64,000 bases of DNA from assembly GCF_024586455.1 (NCBI RefSeq), contig NW_026089623.1, positions 7,412,204 through 7,476,203 on the forward strand. Direction: 5' to 3'. The notes beneath the pieces were generated by a model, which had not been told where the DNA came from, made no database searches, and worked only from the letters and a program-made list of their open reading frames with translations. This document shows positions 22,825 to 32,937 of the stretch, in pieces. Numbering within the stretch: position 1 is the stretch's first letter; the number at the start of each line of letters is the position of its first letter. The DNA comes from Bactrocera neohumeralis. Its lineage: Eukaryota; Arthropoda; Insecta; Diptera; Tephritidae. The position numbers and the translations under genes are program-made.

Positions 22825-23132
22825 CAGGGAACTGCAAAACTCACTTTTTCCTTAAATCAGCTCATACGCAAAAGTTTCTATTCAATTCCAATCACTGAGC
22901 GAAAGTGAGCTAAACATTTCGTAAAGTGAGCGAGCATGAGCTAAATATTTCGTGAAGTGAGCAAACGTGAGCAAAGCATTTCGGACCGAAGGCTCACATT
23001 GTACGCGAATGAGCGATTCGGCAACATGAGCTGATTTTTACTCAACGCTGTGTTTCGCTCAGTGATTGGACTTGAATAGAAACTTTTGCGTATGAGCTGA
23101 TTCAAGGAAAAAGTGAGTTTTGCAGTTCTTTG
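22825..23132. mobile_element. 308-bp MITE nested in the hAT element
   Basis: Left end CAGGGAACTGCAAAACTCAC; right end reversed CAAAGAACTGCAAAACTCAC, with the similarity continuing through CTTTTTCCTT(A/G)AATCAGC, about 40 bp each. The flanks ATACATAC and ATACGCAC agree at 6 of 8 positions, compatible with an aged hAT-type 8-bp duplication. The interior holds repeated GTGAGC(T/A)AA words. No coding. Confidence 0.75.
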
Positions 23133-23723
23133 ATACGCACATATTTATGTATTATTAATAAGTGATAATATGATTTGAATTCGTGAAAGCGAACATAAAC
23201 ACATATGGTCATGACACATGTGAATGTACATATCTTAGTTTTGAATGATAAAATATACTATTAATGTGAATTTATCACTATTGTAATATATTTAATTTTT
23301 TAAATAATATTATTATAAATGTTTGTTATATAAATATGAATATATCTATAGTAATACAAAAAATAATTAAAAAATGGGCTTTATTTTTACATTAACTACG
23401 AACATTGCTTTGAAAAAGTAATTCAATTTAAATGTATTCAATTGCACATGTATTCATTAATATGCACAAAAAGAATGCATACGAATACTCATGTTTGCAT
23501 ATAAACGTATAAAAATATAAGCAAAAGAGCGAACATATGTATGTACGTCTGTTAGAGCAATATATAGTTTTGAGCATAATTTTTATTCCACGCACAACTC
23601 TGTTCAAGCAAAATGTTAAAATTTCTGCTGCAGAGCTGGCAGTGGCAACGTAAATATTTTTACGTTCTTCGCGCCGTGAACCTTGCGTGAACCTTCTCTA
23701 TTATAAACGTTCTCTGCTAGTGG

Positions 23724-23883
23724 AAGACTGTGGCTTCCAGACAGGATATCGTCTACATTTTTTTTTTGTGTTCTTAGCACTTGTGTTGCCAGAGGAAATT
23801 CTGACTTTGTGTCTTCTGCCAGTTCGTGAAGTGTACGAATGGCTAAGTATGGAGCACAGTTTACGCCAAAGGTTACTGTTTTT
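23724..23883 (-). pseudogene. BEL-2 RT active-site segment between two insertions
   Basis: The minus strand reads TVTFGVNCAPYLAIRTLHEL, EFPLATQVL and then VDDILSGSHS, the RT block with the catalytic DD. A short T-tract disturbance lies just before the VDD. It is isolated between the Helentron (right, 23884) and the hAT (left, 23723), which shows that both landed in the same RT gene. Confidence 0.85.
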
Positions 23884-24750
23884 TTATACCCTGAACAGGG
23901 TATATTAAGTTTGTCACGAAGCTTGTAACACCCAGAAAGAATCGTCGGAGACCTTATAAAGTATATATATAAATGATCAGTATGTCGAGCTGAGTCGATT
24001 TAGCCATGTCCGTATGTCTGTCCGTCCGTCTGTCTGTATATATACGAACTAGTCCCTCAGTTTTTAAGATATCGTTTTGAAATTTTGCAAACGTCATTTT
24101 CTCTTCAAGAAGCTGCTCATTGTTCGGAACGGTCGACAAGATATATTCACGAAATTTGGTATATATTAATTCCTAAAGCAACAATGTAATCTCCGAAGAA
24201 ATTGATCAGATCGGTTAACTATAGCATATAGCTGCCATACAAACTGAACGATCGGTATCAAGTTCTTGTATGGACAACTTTCGCATTTGACAAGATATAT
24301 TCACGAAATTTGGTATATATTATTTTCTAAAGCGACTATGTAATCTCCGAAGAAAATGTTCAGATCGGTTGACTATAGCATATAGCTACCATACAAACTG
24401 AACGGTCGGAATCAAGTTCTTGTATGGACAACTTTCACATTTGACAAGATATATTCACGAAATTTGGTATATATTATTTCCTAAAGCAACAGTGTAATCT
24501 CCGAAGAAATTTATCAGATCAGTTAACTATAGCATATAGCTGCCATACAAACTGAACGATCGGTATAAAATGCTTGTATGGACAACTTTCACATTTGAAA
24601 AGATATATTCACGAAATTTGGTATATATTATTTTCTAAAGCAACAATGTAATCTCCGAAGAAAATGTTCAGATCGGTTGACTATAGCATATAGCTGCCAT
24701 ACAAACTGAACACATAGTTACTAACAGAAATGCACCTGTGAAGGGTATTT
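23884..24750. mobile_element. DINE-1/mini-me-like Helentron with tandem repeats
   Basis: Begins TTATACCCTGAACAGGGTAT and ends CACCTGTGAAGGGTATTT, the sort of TATACCC/GGGTAT subterminal pair seen in DINE-1 relatives. Near 23955-24050 are a TA-rich microsatellite and a GTCY tract (GTCTGTCCGTCCGTCTGTC), the hallmark of mini-me elements. The centre is a 154-bp tandem array. It is inserted in the BEL RT gene beside a T-rich tract, with no target duplication, as expected for Helitron-type rolling-circle insertion. Non-autonomous: no Rep/helicase. Confidence 0.75.
24134..24713. repeat. 154-bp tandem repeat array, about 3.8 units
   Basis: Units start at the phrase GACAAGATATATTCACGAAA at 24134, 24289, 24443 and (as GAAAAG) 24597, so the period is 154-155 bp. 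Each unit contains TTGGTATATATT, AATCTCCGAAGAAA and AGCATATAGCTGCCATAC. Differences between units are few. Central tandem repeats of about 150 bp are known in some drosophilid DINE-1 derivatives that expanded into satellites. Confidence 0.9.
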
Positions 24751-26000
24751 AACGAAGTTAACGTTTTTTCTTGATTTAATTTAAAGTCGCGTAGTGGACT
24801 ATTGGCAGATTTTCGGAAAATAATTCGCTGAAAATCTTGATCGTCTTTATGTACGACTATTTGTCGATACATTTTTTCGAAATCCCCATTGAATACGTAT
24901 TTGTATATACGCCAATTTACTATGAGGAGCATTAAATCTGTTTGGAGTGTGGGTCCCGCAAATAGAATATCATTAAGGGAATTCCCCGAGCTTGTGGTTC
25001 TTGAGGCATTGAAGACAACTCTGACCTTTGTTGTTTTTTTGTCAGGCTTTACTACTGCATGATGTGGCAAGTAGAATGAGTAATATTTGCCTTTTATGAT
25101 TTTTTCACATGGGCTTACTTCCTCCATGTGATCAAAATGAAGGTATTCTTCTAAGACATCATCGTAATCTTGTTTCAGCTCACCTTTTCTAAGTAGGTTT
25201 TTTTCCATACTTAGAAACTGCTGTATTGCAGAGGTGTGAGAGTGACCTAAGGCGAGTGTGTCTGGAAATTGTTGTTTTAGTGGTAGTCGTACGACATACC
25301 GACCATTAGCTGATCTAGTAGTTATGGCTTTATAAAAGTATTCACAATACTGATCTTCTGGTGTTGCGATCGAAATGGGGGGGAGCTCTTCTAACTCCCA
25401 AAATTTCCTTAATTGTGAATTAAGGTATTCGTTGCATATTTCTTCAACTTCAGTTGTATTGGTAGAAACTGTTTCAGTAACTAGTCCACTTAGTATCCAA
25501 CCGAAGATAGTGTTTTGAGCTAGAAGGGTGTTTGAGATTTTTTCAACTCCTTCTAGTATAATTTGCGGTATAAGGTCGCTGCCTATTAGGATGTCTATTT
25601 GAACTGGCGTGTTGCAGCTGGGATCTGCTAGAGTCAGGTGTGAAATCTTATCCCAATGCTTGCTTTTTATTTAATAGCTTGGAAGCATGTTTGTTAGTTG
25701 CGGTAAGACAATAGCATTTGCTTGAATGCGCTTATCCGCTTGGGGGGAAATTAGGGTAATGGGGCATATTTTGTTAGAGTTTTGTACTACTCTTCCGCCC
25801 ATTCCCGAAATTTCAAATTTTACTTGCCTTGTTGGCAATTTTAATTTATTTTGTGCCTTAGACGCTATAAAGGATCGTTGTGATCCTTGGTCTATTAAGG
25901 CTCTAAGTTTAAACAGTTCTCCTCTGTGTTCAATGAAGACAACTGCTGTTGGTAGTAATACCTTACTTTGACTCTCGCTCCCAGTTGTCTGTGGGAACAT
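24751..26000 (-). pseudogene. BEL-2 protease and RT N-terminal region of pol
   Basis: The minus frame from about 26000 reads an aspartic protease with ALIDQGSQRSF (D-Q-G instead of D-T-G, as usual for the BEL/A17 group) and ISGMGG. It then passes through IDILIGSDLIPQ and FGWILSG to the RT: HHAVVKPDKKTTKVRVVFNA, SLNDILFAGPTLQTDLMLL, YVFNGDFEKMYRQIVVHKDD and QRIIFRK. A stop in the protease to RT linker (near 25670) splits the open frames. The start of the protease is fused to truncated gag by a deletion near 26000. Confidence 0.85.
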
Positions 26001-26841
26001 TTTGTGTCGATAGAACCGACAAACAATTTAAAACAGTGGATTCTAATTTTATGAATTCTTCACTTGTTTCTTTTTGGGTTTTAGGCAAGTTCATGAGTAT
26101 CGTTACTTGCTTGTCGACCAATATTCTTTTGTTTTCATATCTTGCTTTCAGAGTTTCCCAAGCCAAATTGAAATTGTCATCACTTAATGTGAACTGTTTT
26201 ACTATTACGCCTGCTTGACCTTTTGTTTTGTATCGGAGATGATACAACTTTTGCGCAACTTTTGGATGGTTTATGTACACGGCAGTAAACATGTCCCGGA
26301 AGGACGGCCATTGTTCATAACCTCCATGAAATATTTCTGTATCGCATGCTGGCACTTTGAGGTGAATGTCAGAACTTGCTTCTACTCTCGAATGGAGAGT
26401 AGGTGCGATTAATTTAATAAGTTTTAGTTGATCTGCGATCATAATTTTTGTGTCTTCATACTGGTCTAAGCAGTTTTAAAATTTGGCGTAAGCAGAAGAT
26501 TTAAAGTTTTCTGGTAGATCTGACTCGTCAGTATCTACAATTGCGTCATATGCAGCCTGGAGACGTGTCCAGAAATTTTCAATCGTTTGGCTTTTTATTT
26601 CTAGCGCCGATTCAGAATTGTCTTGAATCGGCGAAGAGGCAAATCGACTGCAGTATTTTAATAGACAGTCACTCTCAGAAATGAATTTAGAGTATGATAT
26701 GTCTTTCCCCCTCTTTTGTTTTGTAGCACCTTGCTTAGAGCGTGTAGCTTCTGCAGGTGTACATGGACTCTTATCGTCAGAAATCATTTTTGGAATTTTT
26801 AAGAATTGAGATGTGTTAGATTCTTTTGAATCTATATTCAT
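26001..26841 (-). pseudogene. BEL-2 gag, zinc region deleted
   Basis: Start ATG at 26839-26841. Reads SKFISESDCLLKYCSRFAS, FWTRLQAAYDAIVDTDESDL, a stop near 26476, then KLIKLIAPTLHSRVE, GGYEQWPSFRDMFTAVYINH, NFNLAWETLKARYENKR and EEFIKLESTVLNCLSVL. This is the DUF1759-type capsid region of BEL/Pao Gag. After PTDNWE the frame jumps straight to the protease, so the C-terminal capsid and nucleocapsid (about 200 residues in the sister copy) are gone. Confidence 0.85.
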
Positions 26842-27261
26842 TTAGAAAATGTAAATAAGTAAAAAATGTGTATATATTTTCTTTCAGTGTATACTGAGAA
26901 CTTTATCAACAGAAAACTCTTTTAGGTAAATAAGAGTTTTTTATTTTCGATAAAATTAATTAAATCCGCGTTTATAGCTTTTGTTACTCGCCGTTGTATT
27001 TACTTGCGTTTATGTTTATTATTATAATATAAATTATGTAATATAATTTATTACAATACTATATAATAATAATATTATAATAATACTAGCAGACCCGGTC
27101 ACGCGTTGCTGTGGCTAAGTGATTCAAGAAGCATTTGAAAGACAAAATTTAGCACAAATTAACATTATAATTTTTATAACATATTTAATAAATACTTTGA
27201 ATATTTTTATTTGATATGTATACTCTAAATGTCTTTAATCGTAATAAGTCACAGTTAATGT

Positions 27262-28977
27262 TCAATGAAGCGCCAATCGATGTACAATATTTTTGATCAA
27301 TCGATCCTTTGTTAATACAAATAAACTTGATGGTCTTCCTACTCGTGAACACGCCACGTATAATTGCCCATGGGAGAAACATGCATTTTCCAAGTCTAAT
27401 CCGCAAATAGACATTGTTTGGCCTTGAGATTTATTTATAGTCATCGCGAAAGCTAAACGAATGGGAAACTGTAGTCTTTTAAATGGTATGGGAGAATCGG
27501 ATGGTATCATCGGAATACGTGGTAACAAAACAATTTCTCCTTTAAACTTTCCTGTCAAAATAGTTGCTTCAAGAACGTTTCCAGTAATTCTTTTGATCAC
27601 CAAACGTGTGCCGTTGCATAGTTTAGGAGGGTTTAAATTACGCAATAATCGGTGATCCAATTTTCAATCGTAGATTGTGTGGTGGCATTCCTGATATGTT
27701 TAAAGAATTTTAAAATTCAATTGGGAAATTCCCTGCCTCGTTTTCTTCTACAGTAGCATCGATAGACTTAAATGACATTAAATCACCTGGTAATAATTGT
27801 TGTATCTGGTAGTTAATAAGATCAACATCAACATTTTTCGTTGTTAAAATTGCACGATTACTAAACCAGTCATGAATTAAAGAGTTATTTAGTATATCTG
27901 GGATCAGTTCATTTTTAGTTTGAACAACAGTACAGAAATTATCTGGCAATCTAATATGTTGAGTATCTTGATGAAATTATAATGTATTTCACCGTTTCCA
28001 AGATCCAGTAATTGTTTAGAAAATGCTTGTGCTGTTGGATCATTTTGGAGTTGTACTCGCATGTTTTTTGTCAATCTGAGTGTTTCAACATTTCTCCATA
28101 AAATTTATTGTTTTAGACATGCATTAACTTCATCTGCAAAAGTAGATCGAGGAATAACTGGCAACGTTTGCCGAAAATCACCAGAGAGTAATAAAATAGT
28201 ACCACCGAAAAGTCTGTCACTATTGTTTAAATCCTGCATAGTCCTATTAAATGCTTCCAGCGAATGCTTATGAGCCATAGTACACTCATCCCAAATTATG
28301 ATAGAAGTCTTCCGTAACATTGCTGCCATTCCGATTCTTTTTTTGATATTACACATTGCATTTGGATTGTTATGAATATCCAATGATAGCTTGAAAGCAG
28401 AATGTGTTGTCCGCCCACCATCCAACAAAGTAGCAGCTATGCCTGATGATGCAACTGCTAATGCAATTTTATGTTGTGACCGTAGTTTCGCAAGAATGAA
28501 AGATAACAAATATGTTTTACCGGTCCGACCTGGTGCATCTAAATAGAAAAAACCGTCTTGTTTGGCATTAACAGCCAACATAATTCGATTGCATATGCTC
28601 TTCTGCTCTTCATTTAATAATAGTTCATTGTTAGTAACAAATGTATTTAAATCAGGATTATTAAATTGTTCTTCTCGCTGCAAATCACTGTTTACTAAGT
28701 CTGTAGCTGGGCTATCGGGCGATGGAATGCCATAAAGACTAAGTGGTAAACTTGAGATCATAATACATAAATCTGCTATCATTAATAATACTTCGTTATA
28801 CATATCTTGTGTGAAGTCTAAGTACAGTATAAAGTCGTCCCAGTGTCTTAGCTTTAAATATAAATATTGAAGGATGTCGTTCTCCTTTTTTACGTGGTTG
28901 ACATTTTTTAGCTGACGTGTTCCATGTAAAATAGCATGGAATATCAGTGTATAATAGTGTTTTTGCGAATTGACCAT
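27262..28977 (-). pseudogene. Helitron helicase domain (broken)
   Basis: The minus frame 28105-28977 contains LLNEEQKSICNRIMLAVNA, a Walker A-like DAPGRTGKTYLL (one Gly replaced by Arg), ASSGIAATLLDGGRTTHSAF, Walker B IIIWDECTMAHK and GTILLLSGDFRQTLPVI. 27710-27949 has NVDVDLINYQIQQLLPGD. 27262-27660 has the C-terminal motifs LQFPIRLAFAMTINKSQGQT and GQLYVACSRVGRPSSLFVL. This is the PIF1-type superfamily 1 helicase of Helitrons, which unwinds donor DNA during rolling-circle transposition. Stops and frameshifts separate the three parts, so it is inactive. Confidence 0.9.
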
Positions 28978-30514
28978 ACATATCAGTTTTCTGACAAAGA
29001 GTGAAAAATTCGGTTAGTGTCGTTTTTGGTGGTTCACATGCTCTTTGAAGAATATTTTCTTCCGTGAAATATACACGTTGTCCATTTTCAAGATGCACTG
29101 CAAGATGTTGGATAGCAGGGTTCTCTATGGTGTATGGGGAAGCTAAGTATGCGCCATATAGCTTCATTGCTGCTAATGTATCTATCCATTTGGTAGCGTG
29201 TTATTTCATCATTTTCGTATATAGTTTGTACTCCAAATACGGCCAAATCACTGCCCTTATGATTGTCAATTTCTAATTGGTTAGAATTTGAAGTTCTCAT
29301 TTTATATGTATGACCACCCTTATCAGCGTTTCCGCGGCGATACAATGGATAACCATCAATATCAGTAATGGTATCATTTGTGAATTTCTTAGGAAAATTT
29401 TTCTTTCATTTTCCATGCATGGTGATGTCATGTTAAACGCTCCACACGATCCATGAATCTTAGGAAAATTTTTCTTACATTTCCCATTTTCCATGCATGG
29501 TGATGTCATGTTTAACGCTCCACACGATCCATGAATCATATGACTTGTAACAATATTAAGTAATTCTTGATCAATTGAAGACTCTGGAATTTCGGCTGAA
29601 ATAATTTGATCAATTTCCTCTTGACGAATTTTATCTTCAAACCAAATGAAAATGTGAGCATGAGGTAAGCCTCGTTTCTGCCACTCAATTGAATATAACC
29701 AACAACACGTTTTGCCAAAAACTGAATATTTTGTTATAAAATCAATCAAAGCTTTCAACTTTTGTTTAAACACTCGTGCAGTAATATCGTGACGATGTAT
29801 TGATTGTTGACCTGGTAATAGTAAAGATTGGATTTCCTCCCAATTTGGATTACCCGTAAATGTTATAAATAAATCTGGACGACCGTTATGACGTACATTA
29901 GTCATTGCATCCTGTATATATTCTTGCATTTTCCGTGGGCTACCTATGTAGCTGGAAGGTAAAATAACAGCAGTGCCAATTTCATTTGAGTTTAAATTTC
30001 CATCGACGTTTCCAACAATAGCATCTCGTAAGTGAATGTAATCCTCTGATCGTAGTTTAGCTTGGTTGAACCGAATGAATCGCAAACGTTCGCTTTCAAT
30101 TTTAGCAAACATATCCACAACGTATTGATGATACAATTGACGATATCGAAAGATATACATAATTGTCTTGATTGTGTCTAATCATTAATCGATACGAATA
30201 GTAGTTCATTGAACTAACTTTTTTATTTAATTCTTTACCATTGAATGGATCACACTGTTTAATGTTGATATGATATCCATCTTGTCCTTGTCAGAATATC
30301 AGAAATTCTACTTACTAAATTATCTCGGCGTGTAATTCTTATGGATCTGTTATCAACTGGATCACCGACCATAATAATAGCAACTTCATCAACGGTTGGT
30401 GCATTGAATCTCCCGGCGTGTTCTCCCACAGGCACTTTACCCGCTTTAATGACAATTTGAAAATTGTCACTTTTTAATTGTGGTGACACTCTTTTAAACA
30501 ATTGAACCAATTGA
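28978..30514 (-). pseudogene. Helitron Rep (HUH nuclease) region, with internal duplication
   Basis: Contains FRYRQLYHQYVVDMFAKIES, RKMQEYIQDAMTNVRHNGRP, Rep motif 1 DLFITFTGNPNW, the HUH motif KRGLPHAHIFIWF and the CMENGKCKKNFPK block that precedes the tyrosine motif. At 29395-29535 a segment encoding HGSCGALNMTSPCMEN occurs twice in tandem, which disrupts the region ahead of the tyrosines. Rep nicks and rejoins single strands at the TC and CTRR ends. Upstream, 30259-30510 carries FKRVSPQLKSDNFQIVI and EHAGRFNAPTVDEVAI. Several frames, inactive. Confidence 0.9.
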
Positions 30515-30517
30515 TTA

Positions 30518-30725
30518 CACAGTACAACAGCTAATCTGGGGGGTGAGAAATTCCAAGTCAGGGTGATGGTACTAGGTCAGTATAGTAAAACCCTCAAAGG
30601 GTCATAAAAAAACTGACACAAACGAACGCCAAACCTTTAAGGGTTTTACAATACTGACGTAGTACCATCACCCTGACTTGGAATTTCTCACCCCCAGACA
30701 ATAAACCCAAAAATGTTCCACAGTG
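30518..30725. mobile_element. 208-bp fold-back MITE with TTA/TAA target duplication
   Basis: Almost a complete palindrome: CTGGGGGGTGAGAAATTCCA on the left is mirrored by TGGAATTTCTCACCCCCAG on the right. The ends are CACAGTAC and (reversed) CACTGTGG. Flanked by TTA at 30515-30517 and 30726-30728. On the minus strand the Helitron codons ...KNNN and QLVQL... are contiguous if the element and one duplicated triplet are set aside, which fixes its borders exactly. It shares its arm and centre with 6283-6417. Confidence 0.95.
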
Positions 30726-30728
30726 TTA

Positions 30729-31578
30729 TTGTTCTTCAAAAATAATTCTAACGACAATATAATTGCTCTCTCTTCTGCTTGTTCAATCAAATTATACTGG
30801 CATCGAGTTGTTACACGTTCTTCGCAATTGCCCATAAAATAAATCTGAACAAATTTTGGATCTTCATTAGGCATCGGCATCAATGATCCAATTTTATGGT
30901 ATACCTGGCCTTGAATTTTGAATGTTGTTTCAAAATTACGACCATAAGATGACAAATCACAAACTTTGGATGCTCCAAACGTCGTCATTTGGAAGCACGA
31001 ATTAAATTTTCGTGTCTTACGCAAAAATAATTTTGATTCATTTGAAATGCCAGAAAGAAGGGATTTCAAAGTTTCAGGTGGAGTAGGAAGTGGTGGCAAT
31101 ACAACTTTTCCTGAAGCGCAACACATGCCGGGTGTTTCGTTGTGAAATTTAACGCCTGATAATAATAGCATATTTTGTCCATCGCACCAATAGTGACTTT
31201 AGAATCAGTCGAGTAATTGATGTCTGGTTCGTAATTAAATGCAAGACGAACAAATGCTCGACGTGTTACTGCGCGGTTGGTCCGATGATTTTCTCGGTTT
31301 TGTTTTCTAAATGAATCTATGTGTTATTGACGTGTCACCCTGGCTCTCAATGCATTTTCTTGTCGACGATTATCACGCTGTTATCGTGATTCTCGTGCAC
31401 GAATTTCAGCTGTACGAATTCTTTGAGCTGCATTTCTTTCTGCTCTCTGTTCGACTGATTCATGAGCTCTTTCAACACGTGCACGTCGAGTCTCTTTGCT
31501 ACGGGCGTTAAGGTTAGATTTTTTAGGTGGCATTTTACTAAAAATAGTATTTGAATTTTTTATGTTAATGAATTTCAC
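30729..31578 (-). pseudogene. Helitron protein N-terminal region
   Basis: 31381-31578 contains MPPKKSNLNARSKETRRARV and AERNAAQRIRTAEIRARESR, the basic Helitron N-terminus. 30668-31171 contains FHNETPGMCCASGKVVLPPL, FQMTTFGASKVC, FKIQGQVYHKIGSLMPMPNE and FVQIYFMGNCEERVTTRCQ, the Helitron-like N-terminal domain ahead of Rep, ending LFLKNNN where the MITE was inserted. Stops occur near 31380 and 31172-31380. The preferred start is the second Met (about 31533), because MPPKK is the family-typical beginning. Confidence 0.85.
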
Positions 31579-32190
31579 TGTTCTCTCATTTTGTAGATTA
31601 TATATTGGGTTGTATTTATGTAAGTGTAAATTAGAAGTAAAACAAAATGTTAATTATAAAGATTTGAATTATTTCGGATAAAAATTTAATTTAATTGGGA
31701 ATTTCCACCTGTGTGTTCCAGCACCGGTTAGCAAATAAACCGGTGTAGAATCTGAAATTTTGAATTTCAGTTAAACGAAAAGGTCTCCACTTATTGTAGT
31801 TGGTGCTTTTATTGTGGGTTGTTTTCCAATTGGAGAAATAATACCCAGCTGTTCGCATAGGGTTGCAAAGTCTTTAAGTTTTTTTGTTAGTTTTTTCAAT
31901 GATATCCTAAATAACTAAATATATGTGTATGTTTATATGTATGTATGTTGGCTATTGTTTTAACGTATATTGTGTGACCTTGGGTTTGATTTAATGTGCG
32001 TACATTTACAAACAGTTGCTAAAATGTATTCTAAGAACCCGAGGGTTATCATATGCAAACATCCTATCCTTAGTAATGTTTGTGTTATTGTCTGTTGAAT
32101 GCTATTGTTTTGCATGACAATGCATTTTAAGTATTTGTCTGTTTCTGTATATGCGTATGTATGTTCAATATATTTGAACATATATAAGTA
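31579..32190. other. Non-coding, probable Helitron 5' region
   Basis: Lies between the Helitron N-terminus and the LTR element. Contains a CACCGG...CCGGTG inverted pair (near 31721-31745) and a TATG-rich stretch, but no gene. Assigned to the Helitron by position only. Confidence 0.4.
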
Positions 32191-32194
32191 TATA

Positions 32195-32521
32195 TGTTGA
32201 AGCATGCTGGTCGTTCATTGGCATGGTAATAGCGCATCGAGTTTCGGCTTTGTTCACTAAGTTCTAAAACGCAACTGAACTCATCATTCCTTCTTCTTTC
32301 TGTGCTTACCACCGAACCACACTCGGCGACAGCGTCACCACGATGGCGCCCCGCTAAAGCGGTACTTCCCAAAGCGACAACATGCAGACAACCAATCACA
32401 GTACAATCAACGGCTGATGCAATTATGAGGAACTTAGTCTTCTAATGAAATTCCCTAAACTGTATACACATACACTCACACACGCATACCAATATCCACA
32501 CACTGTTAGGGTGCGCCGACA
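32195..32521 (-). repeat. 3' LTR (327 bp)
   Basis: On the minus strand this is the downstream LTR. It differs from the 5' LTR by an 8-bp indel in the ACTCACACACGCATACC stretch and about a dozen substitutions, so the two have diverged by several per cent. Confidence 0.9.
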
Positions 32522-32787
32522 CGGCCATCCTGACCAATACACGACCTCGTGCTATTTTACCAAAGATGCTTTGTTACCAATTAGCCAACTTATGAAGTTT
32601 ATTCAATTATAACTTCTAAACTATCATTATATATCATTATATTATCATTAACCATTCAGGTTTCACATTATGTTACCTAATGCGCCACACGCCATGATTA
32701 AAACAGTTGTTTTGCACTTGTGCTTACATTATAATTACAGATTCCATTATTATTACAATTTTCATTATTAGCCCTGAAGTCACCTGT

Positions 32788-32937
32788 ACTGTCTCTTTGA
32801 ACTTTCAACTATCCCTTATTACTGTCTCTTTCAACAGTGTCTTTCTAAACTTCTTCATTACTGTCTCTTTCAACAATGTCTTTTTCAACTTCTTCATTAC
32901 TGTCTCTTTCAACAGTGTCTTTTTCAACTTTCTTTAT
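32788..32937 (-). repeat. 39-bp tandem repeat inside the truncated pol
   Basis: Three units at 32821-32859, 32860-32898 and 32899-32937, plus a degenerate partial unit from 32788, each ACTGTCTCTTTCAAC(A/G)... on the plus strand. The period is a multiple of three and, read on the minus strand in the frame of the RT stub, gives a 13-residue repeat of the form KDTVERDSNEEVE, with a stop in one unit. Confidence 0.9.

Larger units (their letters stand above)
21317..23716. mobile_element. hAT element, hobo/Hermes-like CAGAGAAC termini
   Basis: Both termini are CAGAGAACGTTTATAATAGA in inverted orientation, flanked by CTAGTGG at 21310-21316 and 23717-23723 (7 bp exact; an 8-bp GCTAGTGG reading is possible). 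The inverted similarity runs about 65 bp inward, and the right arm has a small duplication of the TGAACCTT(GCG) segment. It interrupts the BEL RT coding sequence in the SLPLA region. It holds a BED zinc-finger remnant on the minus strand and at least one nested MITE. CAGAGAAC starts are characteristic of hobo/Hermes-type hAT elements. Confidence 0.85.
18098..26841 (-). mobile_element. BEL/Pao LTR retrotransposon (BEL-2), interrupted
   Basis: On the minus strand the order is gag (26841 to about 26001), aspartic protease, RT, RNase H, integrase, an extra zinc-knuckle ORF, a polypurine-like TTTGCCTAGGGGGCC (about 18378-18392), and then an LTR that starts TGGCTAAATGGG at 18375 and runs left. The outer LTR limit is not resolved (18098 is only a guess), and the 5' LTR is not visible. 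Two elements sit inside the pol gene: hAT 21317-23716 and a Helentron 23884-24750. It is the same lineage as the BEL at 45558-60123. Gag has lost its zinc region. Confidence 0.85.

Noticed and set aside
24001..24060. GTCTGTCCGTCCGTCTGTC tract as a simple microsatellite locus
   Set aside because: It is part of the Helentron/mini-me-like architecture with defined ends, not an isolated microsatellite.
24134..24713. CRISPR-like regularly spaced repeats
   Set aside because: The whole 154-bp unit is repeated head to tail with no unique spacers, and the genome is eukaryotic.
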